Of a stretch of 64,000 bases of DNA, positions 12,801 through 24,800 are shown piece by piece. The notes under the pieces were generated by a model. It was given only the letters and a program-made list of their open reading frames with translations. It made no database searches and was not told where the DNA came from. Numbering within the stretch: position 1 is the first letter of the stretch; each line of letters begins with the position of its first letter. The DNA lies in NCBI GenBank assembly GCA_013400115.1, contig VXBP01003713.1, forward strand, positions 1-64,000, given 5' to 3'. This DNA comes from Rhinopomastus cyanomelas. Taxonomy: Eukaryota; Chordata; Aves; Bucerotiformes; Rhinopomastidae. Both the position numbers and the translations under genes were made by a program.

Positions 12801-15800
12801 CCCCTGGGCAGCCTGTTCCAGTGCTCCGTCACCCTCACTGGGAAGAGCCTCCTGTGCTCCAGCTCACACCCACTGCCCCTCGTCCTATCACTAGATGACA
12901 TTGAGAAGAGCCTGTAATATGTTCCTGTAAGTGAAAACACTCTTCAAATAAAAATCAACAGTAGCTAACTGTATAGAAGATAAAGTTAATGCAGTGAAAT
13001 AAAGATGGAGATATTTTTGAAAGGTAACTTCAGAATAGAGTGATGCTCTTGCAACAGCATTAATTTTCAATTAGATTGGACTGTTCGGGGGTAACAGCTC
13101 AGTCCATCAGTCCAACAATGCATAAAGATGACCTTACTCTATAGAATGTTTGATTAACCTTCCCACTCCTAGATTCTCCATGGCCTTACTGTTTCAAGTC
13201 ATTTAGGCTACTTTTTGCAGGTTGAAGTCCTAAGTTGCTACAAAAAACTCCAATCTGGAATACTTCAACTCATCCACACTCATTGAAGAGCTTGTTCTCG
13301 TGATTTTCATTCAATATTACACAGTAATTTAAGATGAACCAGTCGTCAACCCCTAGCAGCTGCATCAAGGCACACAGCAAAGGCCAAAGTTAAGGGCAGC
13401 ACAGATGACAAGAGGGCATCATCTCCCTGACTAGAAGACTAGAGAAAGGCAGACAGCCTGGTCTGGAGGCATAAGGGTACAAATCTAAACCAGACAAGCT
13501 TGTGGTGGCAAGCCACCCCACATCGTTGACCAGGACTGATGAAGTATTCAGGTGCCTGGTCCACAAGTTTTTGTGGTGCTGCAGTCTAGTCACTGCTGAA
13601 ACCAAGCCCACGTTTGTTTTGTGGCTGCTCTGGAAGAGCAGGAAAGTTCACACAGGGTGTATGCAGCTTGTTTTTCTGCGTAGGTAGTCAGCTACTGAGA
13701 GAACCTACTGCAGTGTAATGCTCTTGTAATGGGATTGCAGGTTGCATTCTTGCTTTGGTGAGACAAGATGACTCTTTCTTCACCTAAACAAAAGGTTACT
13801 CTTACACAGGAAAAGAGGATTTGCTTCTTTTACTTCCTGCGCGGCACCTATTTTGCCAATACGATTGTCTCATTTTGGTAGCCAGTAACGCTAAACCCAT
13901 CACCCTTCCCCCCCAAGTTATGGTATTTCTATGAATACTAACAAAATGTTTACTATATGCTAAAGTAATGTTTAAAAAGACCCAAGTAATTTTGGTTTTT
14001 AATCTTTGCAGTGAGTGAAACAAAAGGGAGGCGCTGCCTTTCGTCTTTAACGCAGCAGGAAAGCTTTCTGCAAGAAGTAGATTTTGAGGAGACGTGGTGG
14101 TGCTGAGGACATCAGGTCCTGGCAGAATAACGGGTCAGAGAACGAGAGCACAGAACACAAGTTACAGACCATATGGCTTGTTAGATGCTTGTCGGGCATG
14201 CAGCAGAAAGTACACAATTAAGTGAACAGTAGAAAAGAAGGTAACAGAGACTTAATCAGATGGATTCTGTGAAACGTTAGAAATAACAAGAACTCCATGT
14301 CCTCCCCAGAATAATGGGCTCTGAGAACTAAGAACGGAAAGGTAGTGAATGTGGTTGGTGCGGCAAGCAAAACGAATGGTTTTACAACTGATTTGGGACA
14401 CGCTGAAAAGTGAAACGATTGCAAACAGAGAAGTCTATTTCATCAGGGAAAGGCTCAGAATGCTATGTGCCGTATCTGTACGCCCACAGTGAGGAGGCAT
14501 AAGAGCTCTTAAAACACTGCTTTCTTCTCTCATTCCTCTTTACAAAACCTTTTGAATGCAACACTGAGAAAGTAAAAGAACAGACAGAATAAAATTAGGA
14601 TGCAGCTCCTGCCCTTCCACAAGCTCCTGGAAAAAGGCCCTTGGATATTTAAAGGGATGCACTGCACTCCCAACTTCTTCATTTCTATCTTTCTCCCCTG
14701 ATCTGTGTCCTTCCTAACTCTCAACATCGGTGACATCCACTCCCCATCTCGTCCTCCCTTCCTGATTTCTTCTCCAGCAGCTGGGAAACCCAGCAAAGGA
14801 GAACACCTATAGCATTTGGAAAACTGCAGCCTCGGAGTCTACAGAGGATCCATCACTTCTGGTTTACTGACTTGATCTTCTGCCAACTGCTATTTTCCCT
14901 TGTGTGCTGGGTGTGAAGAGAAGAGCAGTCAGCATTTCCAAACAGAAGTGAGGTGTTTGGACAGTTTAGTTGGGACTAAGAAAATCTAGAGGGGACAAGA
15001 TTATTTCCTCCTCTCATACTAATGGTTTTTTCTCTGGAGATGTCCTAGCTGGCTGGGCTACAAAGACTGTGATACTGCCAGTTACAACAGAAATATGGAC
15101 GGAAGAAATAAGATGCACAGTTAGTTAACAGGATCAGCAGAGTATACGTACTTCACACTTTAAAGACAATCTACTTCTATACTAGGTTAACAGCCAAAGC
15201 AGTTCATGGAAAAAGCTAAAGCTCCTCTGAACGTTTCCAGAGTTATTCTATATAAAAACAGTGCCACTGGGGTACCTGAGTATCCAAACTGGCTTTGCAA
15301 CCTCTCATCCTTAAGCAAACTGATTGCTGATTCGAGGAAATGGAAGACAAACCCTTCCCTGAATGCTGTGTCTCTTTGTAATCCCAAGAGCTTCTTCAGC
15401 CCTAACAGCTGCTCTCTCACACATGCACACACATCCCCAAAACACCAGAATTTTAAAAAAATGAGCTGTGGAATAGCTGGAGCCATTACTGTGGGTAGTA
15501 GTAAGTAAGCAATCTCACTGCCAAAACAGGTTTTTCAAGCTGCACGCTTTAGAACTGCAGAATCAAAGCAGCAATAGATAAACCGAGCTAGACTCAAGCC
15601 ATGATTAACTGACTGTGACACACAGTGAGTTTGAAGTGACATGCAAAGGGGAAAAACACGGAAGAAAATGAAAGAAGATACAAACTGAGACTTAGAGACC
15701 AGCTTTACGTCCATAGTTTGGATTCTTGAAATTGTTAATAGGGCTCTTGTATATTGGATTTTCTTGCTGAAGTAGAAGAAATGGTCAATGTCGAATAATT

Positions 15801-18800
15801 CAACAGGAAAAGAAGCAACATTCTCAACTACCACTGAAAAAAATCATGCTTTATATAAAGGAAAATGTTAGTAAATTATTTTCCCCATCACAGAATTAAT
15901 CTTCTTACATAAAAACAAAAGACTTCTAGGAGACTTCTGTAATGTATACGCGAGTTTTGGCTCCTGCAGAACTGCAGTGAAAGGCTTTTGATAGCAGGTT
16001 CCCAGAACTTTCCGGAGGCAGTGACCCTACAGCGTATGGAAGCCTACAGATCACGGGCCTGTTTCTGTCGCATACTTTTCTGAACATGTATGAGTATTTA
16101 TGACAGTAATTTTAGAAAAATTTCTCTAGCTTTACCAAACACAATGTAAAAACTACCTTACAAAGTGTGGTAGGGAACAACAAAGCTGAACTATCCATCT
16201 CACCATCTCATTTTATCTCTGAAATTTTATTTCAGCTGGAATTTCTACTTGCCTTTCTAGCCTAGGAGGTACTTAACTTTTTCTGTCCTTTCCTTTCTCT
16301 GCTAACAGCAGCAAGATACCACACATTTTAAAGTCAGCTTCACATAAGGATATTTCTGTTCCCCCACAGGCCAAAAGGCAGGAATACAATCCAAAATATT
16401 AAAGGCACCTGAACAAAAATCTTTTCTTCCTCAGCTACGGTAGCTTGTACACAGATAAAAACCTTACTGACTTACCGTATCCCACTTGGCATTCATCTTC
16501 TCCTTTTCAAATTTAGCAAATTCTCTTCTGTCATGAATGATCATTAATAGTTTCCAAATCAATAATAACGCGAGTCCAATAAGAACAATTCCGGCAACTA
16601 CACCAGCCACAATGGGAATGATGTCAGGGCCGCTGGGACACTCTGGGGAACAAAGCACAGTGTCACAGAACGGTGAAGGCACTGCACATCCAGCTGCTGT
16701 GACAATATTGCTTTGTACAGGAGCCAGCACCGTGAATATCAGAGATTGCCAATACTCTTCTCCTTTCCAACAGTGGACGTTTTGCAACGTGCGCATCTCG
16801 TAACATTCCAGCTTATTTTTATGATTCTTATTTGTGTTTCAATCCGTGTTCTGATGATGAAGTCTGCACACTGCTAACCCCTTAAACTATTCATGTAGAG
16901 TATCAGAATAAAGTAACTGACAATTATATTTTAAACATCCAAAAATTCTAAGTCAAAGGTAGTCCTGGAGGGATAAACCAGCTAGACCATGAATGTAGAT
17001 TGGCAAAATGGTCCCTACATTCTCTGTCAACAGCACTACACAAAAAGGGTCTTCCTCAGTTTACCTCAGATGGCTGTTACTCTTAGTAGCTAATTTATAG
17101 AGATAAGTAGTAACTTTGCTTCTGAGACAGGCTGGTTTGATTATTTTCCTAATCTTGGGAATTGATCTCTGTGGAAATAATTACTATTTATTTTTTTTAA
17201 AAAAGGACATCTTTAGATAAATGTACCATGAACTTGGAAGTAAGGGAATCGTGTGCTCCAGAAAGAGTAATACAGACACAAAATCATTTGAGGTGAGTAA
17301 CCCAGAAATAGTAATTCTCCAAAATAACTCTTCTAATAAAAAGTTTCTCAATAACCACAACCTCAACAAGGGGTTTCAGAGCTTAATACACAGACTGAAG
17401 GAGTGAGAAGCAAATAAATGCAACTCCTGCGCTGTCAAAAAGAACACTGCTTCCCCGAAACTGCAGACTCCTAATCTTGGTAGCTGCCTCTGCTGGAGTG
17501 ACGGGAGTGGGAAAGGACAAAATAGGAATCGGAGAAGGACTTTTTATGAGGGACTCTAGTGATAGGACAAGGGGGAATCATTTCAAGCTAAATGAGGGTA
17601 GAAGATCTCTGAGGCCCCTTCTAACCTAAGCCATCCTACGATCCTATATGAATTCCTTGAGAACGACTGAGGACAAGTGTCTGCTCCACCAAATACAGCT
17701 TTGCTGAAAGGTTGTTCCTTTGGCATTTGTATGGCACAAAATTAAGGTGCCTCCTAGCACATGAAGGCTTGCTTCAACAGTTAACAAAGGCAACAGAGGT
17801 TTGTCCGTGAAGAAAAGCTCTGACCTCAAAAAATCTAAAGGCATGTGTTGATTTGTCCTAGAAGACAGGGCACAGCATCCTCCTCTATACTTTGGACTAC
17901 AATTTTTGATCATTAAAAACATTCTGAATTGAAGAGGTATTTGTTTCTAGAAGCCACTAACCTCTGATCTATATCAAATAATGATCACTTCTGAAAATTC
18001 CTTGAGTAGAATACAGCACTAAACCTTTCAACACACAAGGTGTGTATTTTCTATCAAATTTAGCAAAATTTAAATATCCAGGACTGGCTACAGGACTGTA
18101 AAAAAGCCCTAAAGTTCTCAAGTGGAAGCAGAAAATACTTTAACAAACTTATCTGATTGACTTTCTGTTTGTAAAAATTGACCTGTTTCTGACACCCTAA
18201 AGGTTTGATAAAACTATATCTAGAGAGACTTATGAATTAACCACAAAGACAAAGGGAGAACAGGCAACACCACGTTCCTACCTGGCGTGTCTACTACGTG
18301 GACGTTGGCTTCACCATTTGAGTTGACAGAATATGTGAAGTAGAACCAGCAGTCATCAACATCCTTCTCTTTGCAGTGTGACAATGGATCGGGCTGTCCA
18401 GGCTGTGGCAACTTGTCTCGACTTTCCACACGTGTCATGTTGAAGTGCATACATTCCTGAGAACACGTCTCCTTCTTTTCTCCTTTGTCAAAAGCTCTGC
18501 ACTGAACACAGTCCCTGTGGAAGTATAAATCAGAAACAATGATTTTCGGTATGTTCAAAGAACATTTATAGCACTTAATCTAAAGAAATGTAAAGGAATA
18601 AACATGGAACCCCCCTAAAAATCACACACTCTGATTAACAAAATCATCTGTTTCTGGATGACCCATAAGCTTCAAGGACTGAAAAAAATCCCCAAAATAA
18701 GGAAAAAAAGCTAAGACTTCAACAGCTCCACTTGGCAAACAAATACTCACAGCGAAGGCAGCACAGGAACAGAATACATACAGTGAAACAGTACATGCAA

Positions 18801-21800
18801 GAGACAGGTTAAAAAGAACAACTGAGCAACAAAATTGTGTGATGACCTACTGTAAACTCATTGAAAAACGTGGACTGAGCAAGAATATGTTTAGAAGACT
18901 GCTCTGAGAGCAAACTTTAAAGTTATCAGCGCAGATATTCATCATAGAATTATTAGGGATCAAAAGGGACCTTGAAAGATCATTTAGTCCAATCCCCCAA
19001 CACAGCAGGATCACCTAGACCAAGTCACACAGGAACACATCCAGGTGGGTTTTAAATGTCTCCAGTGAAGGAGACTCCACAACCCTCCCAGGCAGCCTGT
19101 TCCAGTGCTCTGTCACCCTCACTGTGAAAAAGTTCCTTCTCAGGTTGATGTGGAACATCCTATGTTCCAGCTGACAACCATTGCCCCTTGTCCTATCACT
19201 AGGTGACACTGAGAAGAGCCCGGCTCCATCCTCCTGACACCCACGCTTCACATATTTGTAAACATTAATGAGGTCACCCCTCAGTCTCCTCTTCTCCAAG
19301 CTAAAGAGACCCAGCTCCCTCAGCCTCTCCTCATAAGGGAGGTGCTCCACTTCCTTCATCATCTTCGTTGTTCTATGCTGTACACCCTGCAGCAGCTCTG
19401 TGTCCTTCTTGAACAATACTCCAGATGTGGTCTCACCAGGGCACAGTAGAGGGGAAGAAGAACCTCTCCTGATCTGCTAACCACCCCTGTTCTGATCCAC
19501 CCCAGGATGCTGTTGGCCCTCTTGGCCACAAAAGCACATTGCTGTCTCATAGCCACCCTGCTGCCCACCAGGACCCCCAGGTCCCTTTCTCCATTGTTCN
19601 NNNNNNNNNNNNNNNNNNNNNNNNNNNNNNNNNNNNNNNNNNNNNNNNNNNNNNNNNNNNNNNNNNNNNNNNNNNNNNNNNNNNNNNNNNNNNNNNNNNN
19701 NNNNNNNNNNNNNNNNNNNNNNNNNNNNNNNNNNNNNNNNNNNNNNNNNNNNNNNNNNNNNNNNNNNNNNNNNNNNNNNNNNNNNNNNNNNNNNNNNNNN
19801 NNNNNNNNNNNNNNNNNNNNNNNNNNNNNNNNNNNNNNNNNNNNNNNNNNNNNNNNNNNNNNNNNNNNNNNNNNNNNNNNNNNNNNNNNNNNNNNNNNNN
19901 NNNNNNNNNNNNNNNNNNNNNNNNNNNNNNNNNNNNNNNNNNNNNNNNNNNNNNNNNNNNNNNNNNNNNNNTTGCCCTTGACCTCTCTTGCAAGGTTTAA
20001 TTCCAAGGAGGCCTTGGCTTTTCTAGTTGCATCCCTACATTCCCTCACCAGAGCCTTAGAATCACCCCAAGTGGCCACCCCCTCCTTCCATGACCTATAG
20101 GCTTGCTTCTTCCTCTTCTGTTTGCCCAGCAGCTCCCTGTTTAACCACCTGTTTAGCCAGGTCTTCTGGCTCCCTTGCTTGACTCCTTTCCTGTTGGAAT
20201 GCTCTTGTGTTGTGCTTCAAAAAAAGCGGTCTTTGAATGTTAACCAGCTACCCTGAGCAACTTTACTTGGCAGTACCCTGTCCCGTGGGATTTCCCCCAG
20301 CAATTGCTTGAAAAGGCCAAAGTTTGCCTTACTCAAGTCCAGGGTTGTGATTCTGCTAGCTATTCTGTTCCTACCACTGTCTCATGGTCACTGCAACCAA
20401 GGCTGCCCTCAGCCTTCACTGTTTCAACAAGACCCTCCTTGTTCATGTGCACAAGATCCAGCAGCACTCCTCTTCTAGTGGGCTCCTCCATCATTTGCAT
20501 CAGGAAATTGTCACCAATGCACTGAAGGAACCTCCAGGACTGTGCATGGGTGGGTGAGTAGGACTTCCAGTAAATATCTGGGTAGTTAAAATCCCCCATG
20601 AGAAACAGGGCCTGTAGCTGTGAGGCTGCTGTCAGCTGCCTGTAGAAGACCTCATCAACTTCCTCATTCTGATCTGGTGGCCTGTAATGGACACCCACAA
20701 CAGTGTCACCTATGCCATGATAAACTTCTTTCAACGTTTCCATGCAGAAAATGCTAATTTCTAAAAACCTGAAGGTCTCAATGCAAGGATGTAAATTGCA
20801 TTGGTCAGCATGAATCCAGGCTTAGTTTGTCACTGTCAGGACGGTCTGACTTCTTCAATAGTATTTTGGTATAAAAGTTTTAAGGCTCAGCTGACATTTT
20901 AATGGTTCTGGAAAATGTACAGTATATGTATATTACCCTCACATTAATTTCAAAAGATTGAGATGATGGGACTTTACAGCCTGTTGAATTATAGCTGCAT
21001 GTTCCTTCCACATCTGCAGAAGGCTGTTTGTTTATAATGAAGTAGGGAAAAGCTGTAACCCGCTCGAGGTGATCTGAATAATTACAACTGATTTAACATT
21101 ACATGCATGTTTCTGTACTAAGAAAAACGGCGAGGAGAACAGTTAAGAAATAAATACTGGAAGCAATCAAAATACTGTATTAATAATGTTTTAGTTTGTA
21201 ACTACTGAGTCTCACCTGACAGTCTTCACTGTCTAAAGGGGTGATTATGATACACTATCCCTACACTTCACAGTAGGATAAAACACACTACAAGGAGACT
21301 CACTTTAAGAATTCTTCAATGTAAATATAACAACTTCAAGTGCACAGAAGCTGGGACTTGGTTTTCTATCTAGGTACTTACTTGTGCTCTGCACAGACGC
21401 CGAGGCAAGTCTGACACATTTCACATGTAGGGCCCTGGAATTTGGGATCTGTACAATTACAGGTGCCACATTCACAGGTTCCTCTTCCATTGCAGATTTG
21501 CCCATTGGATGCCATACATGGAGACGTATCCAAAGAACAATCACATGCACTGCCAGTGAAGTTGGGGAAACACTCACACACTCGGCATTTGCAGATACCA
21601 TTTCCTGGGCATTGGAAAAGTATTTCAGTGAAATTAAGTCTAATATAAAACGTAAACTTTGTGACAGTAAGAAACTTGTGTTTGTCATTATCACGACAGA
21701 TACAGGGAAAAGAAAACCGTAGTGGAAAGCTAATGACAACATAATGAAAACAATTAAGAGCTAGCAAATAAGTTTAGGTCCTCAAAAAAACTACTTGCAG

Positions 21801-24800
21801 GCATTTCTCCTCTTATTGCATTTTCTTATATTTGGATTTCTTTTCACAAACTAAGTAAAAAGACTAGGAAAAGCTGAACAAGAACAGTATAATGTGATGG
21901 CCATATCTCCTGGGTGGAGAAGAGAGCATTAGAGAACTGCTTCAGTTCATATGTTGATTGATGTATCACTCCTGTCTTGTTATCACTATTCAAATTTATA
22001 AAGCAAAATCTCAAAAGATGAGAAATGGACTACCTCAGACTTCAGAAGACTGAAAATTTAAACATCTCTGCTCTGCAGAACACCACCGTTTAGCTGCTAC
22101 ACTTTTGACCTCACACATCCACCAAAAATTATGATCCTTACATTCCCTACAGAGGAAAAACAATACAGGCATCTCCAGAAGGGTCAACTGGGTGAAATGG
22201 AAAGATCTTTGGCTATACTCCTCCTCCACAGAGAATGAAGTGGAGCTGGTGATCAATAGAGTATTCTGAGCAAGTCATACACATAAGATATTCTGTAACT
22301 CAGTTAAAACTTAGTGGCTACTCTTTTCTGTATCATCGAGAAAACTGAGGTAGTAATCACTGTTCTGTCAGGTTCTTCCACCTGCAAAGCAGCCTACATC
22401 TGGCAAAATAATTTAGACACTGTCTGCTGAAGGCTCTTCTAAATGGCATTTGATTTTGAGAATTAACAGTCATCAAAGTCTTGTTTCAAGCATTTAAGGT
22501 ATTGTTCTGGATCTTGCAATTTCTGATCTTCACTTACCTTTCAGACAGTCTCAAGACAGCATGTCCCTGGTACCTTGTCCAGTACTGCGTCAAGCACTCA
22601 CTATTACTAGTAAGCTGAGGTCATTAACTCTTTTTACTGACACAGGGGTTAAGCTGAGCCAGTATAACTATTTTCAGGACAGCTGCCCCAGCGTTCTCTG
22701 CTGTAATACCTGTGAGTAATTCTGTAATAAGCAGCAGAAGCTGGGTTCCCTTTACATCCTTTTTGGAGCTGTGATTCAAGAAAGGCTGAAATGCGTATTA
22801 ACAGACTGTATATCCACAACTAGAAAGCTGTTTTATTAATACACAACTGTCTTCAATCCCTAAACCTGTGGATATTCTCATGCATTATCTAGTGGCTAGG
22901 AACTTTAAATATCACTAACCTACAGGGTAGAACTGACAGACTTTAGGCTGGGCTTTATGATCTTAGAGATCTTTTCCAGCTTCAATAACTCTAATTCCAT
23001 GACTCATAAACCACTGGCCAGTTTTGCTGGCAGAAAACTACGCCGAAGCTTCTCACCTCCGCAAATCAGCCCATTGGATCGATCACAGTTGAAGTTATCA
23101 CATTCACAATATTTGCCAGAATACACTTCATTGGTGTTTTCTCTTTTCTTGCATACGCACTGCCCACAAATGCATTCTCCGTTGTTGCTGCATATTTCTG
23201 TACTGTTCTCTCTCCTGCAGTAAGCATCCATATCCTCACTATTTACTTCATCTGTACTACATTCACATAGCCTTCCAATACGTCCTTCGTTACACCTGAA
23301 AGACACGATTGAAAATGTAACTTAAATAAAAGTCACACAGTAAGAAGTGAAAAAATAAAAGGAAAAAAAGCACAGAGAACAGGAGTAAAAGTGACTAATT
23401 CTCTCATGGGATATTCTGGATATTCTGAGTTAAAGTTCAAAAGAGATTTCCAGCTGATATCTATGCAGCCATTCTTGAAGTCACTGGAGCAAACTGGACT
23501 AAGTTGCTCCTATGCCAATTACTCATGCCAGATGAGAAACTATGCATCACCACCTAGAAGTGAATTGCCACACTGAACCACTATTAATCCCTCTCTCATG
23601 TGACAGAACGTTATTTTAAGTGACAGTGACTGTTCACTGCAGCTGCTGTCATCCTTCAGAGACATGATTTCCCATTAACAGCAATTAGGCAGGCAAGTAG
23701 ATGATCTTCAGAGCTGCTGAACCGAGATCTTCAGGGATCAGCACTTCTCATCATAAAGGTTAAAACACTAATGAATAAGTAGATGTTGTTCTTGTTCCTA
23801 GCAGTGCCTTACAAACTGTCAAGGAGTGTTAAAGACAACAGTTTCATCAGTAAACTGCTACTGTTGTGAAAGCAAAAAGGTTAGTCTTACCCACTGATCT
23901 GTCCTCCCAGACCTGAAATGCTGGGGACAGAAATGACAGAGACACAAAATCTAAGAAGTCTTCTCACATAAATACATTGTCCTGTCCTGGGTTTAAAAGG
24001 AGGCCGTAACATGTCCTTATGTAGAGGATAACATCAAAACCTGACTGCAAATTTGAGCTAGGACCATGAGAACTGGATACAAAGTGGCTCCTTCCCCAGT
24101 TTACAGAATGCTGAGCAGTTAAGGAGTAACTCAGTCTTTCACAAACCCCACCTTTCAAACAACCAACTTCACCAGGCAGGTGGTAGGCAGTTCATCCCAC
24201 TAAAAGAGTTTAGAGGACTAAAAGTTCTTTAAAGAGTAAAGTCACTAAATTTCGTTTTCTTTAACAGGTCACATATTAAACCATGAGGGATGAGAACATT
24301 TTATTTCAGTTACAGTTCACTGAAGAGGAACCAATGCTGTTTTCCAAAGTCCTGGGACCTGCTTTCCTACAGAAGATCTTAATTCCACTCTCACAGAATG
24401 GGTTGGGTTGGAAGCAACCACAAGATCATCTAGTTCCCACCATCCTGCTCTTACTATTCTCATCTTAGGCCCGCCTGGATGCGTTCCTCTGTGATCTGTG
24501 TTAGATAGTTTTGTCCTGCTCCGGCAGGGGGGTTGGACTCGATGATCTCTTGGGTCCCTTCCAACCCCTAACATCCTATGATCCTATGATCTTAAGGGTT
24601 TCAAAGACAAAACAGTTTTAACTTTTGCTGTGGGTTTCTCAGTGGAGGGGAGAAACATCAACTTACTAGGCTGGTTCTCAACTAGTCTCCACTGAAACAT
24701 GGAGACCAATCTGTAATCTGACCTAATACCTGCAATGGGCAAAAATGGACATTTTCAAAGGCATACACATACTGATTTACAGATAATCTGCAATTAGAAG

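Larger units (their letters stand above)
9813..16475 (-). other. ITGB1 intron 15 (contains beta-1D exon)
   Basis: This 6.66-kb intron lies between exon 15 and the standard last exon. It holds the beta-1D exon at 15692-15766, UGCAUG motifs, and CR1 fragments in both orientations (about 11068-11153, 11528-11601 and 11880-12013 on plus; 12660-12915 on minus). Nothing else was recognised. Confidence 0.85.
18515..21381 (-). other. ITGB1 intron 13
   Basis: Most of this intron is a 1.8-kb CR1 in the same sense as the gene (18943-20745), broken by an assembly gap. The remainder shows nothing recognisable. Confidence 0.85.

Noticed and set aside
19359..20100. Long open frames on both strands across the N run
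   Set aside because: They exist only because unknown bases were translated as X.
20360..20743. 127-codon open frame with an endonuclease-like GDFN motif
   Set aside because: It is the endonuclease segment of the intronic CR1 at 18943-20745 and is not an independent gene or exon of ITGB1.
21384..21722. Open frames on the plus strand opposite ITGB1 exons
   Set aside because: They are antisense shadows of exon 13 with no independent support.
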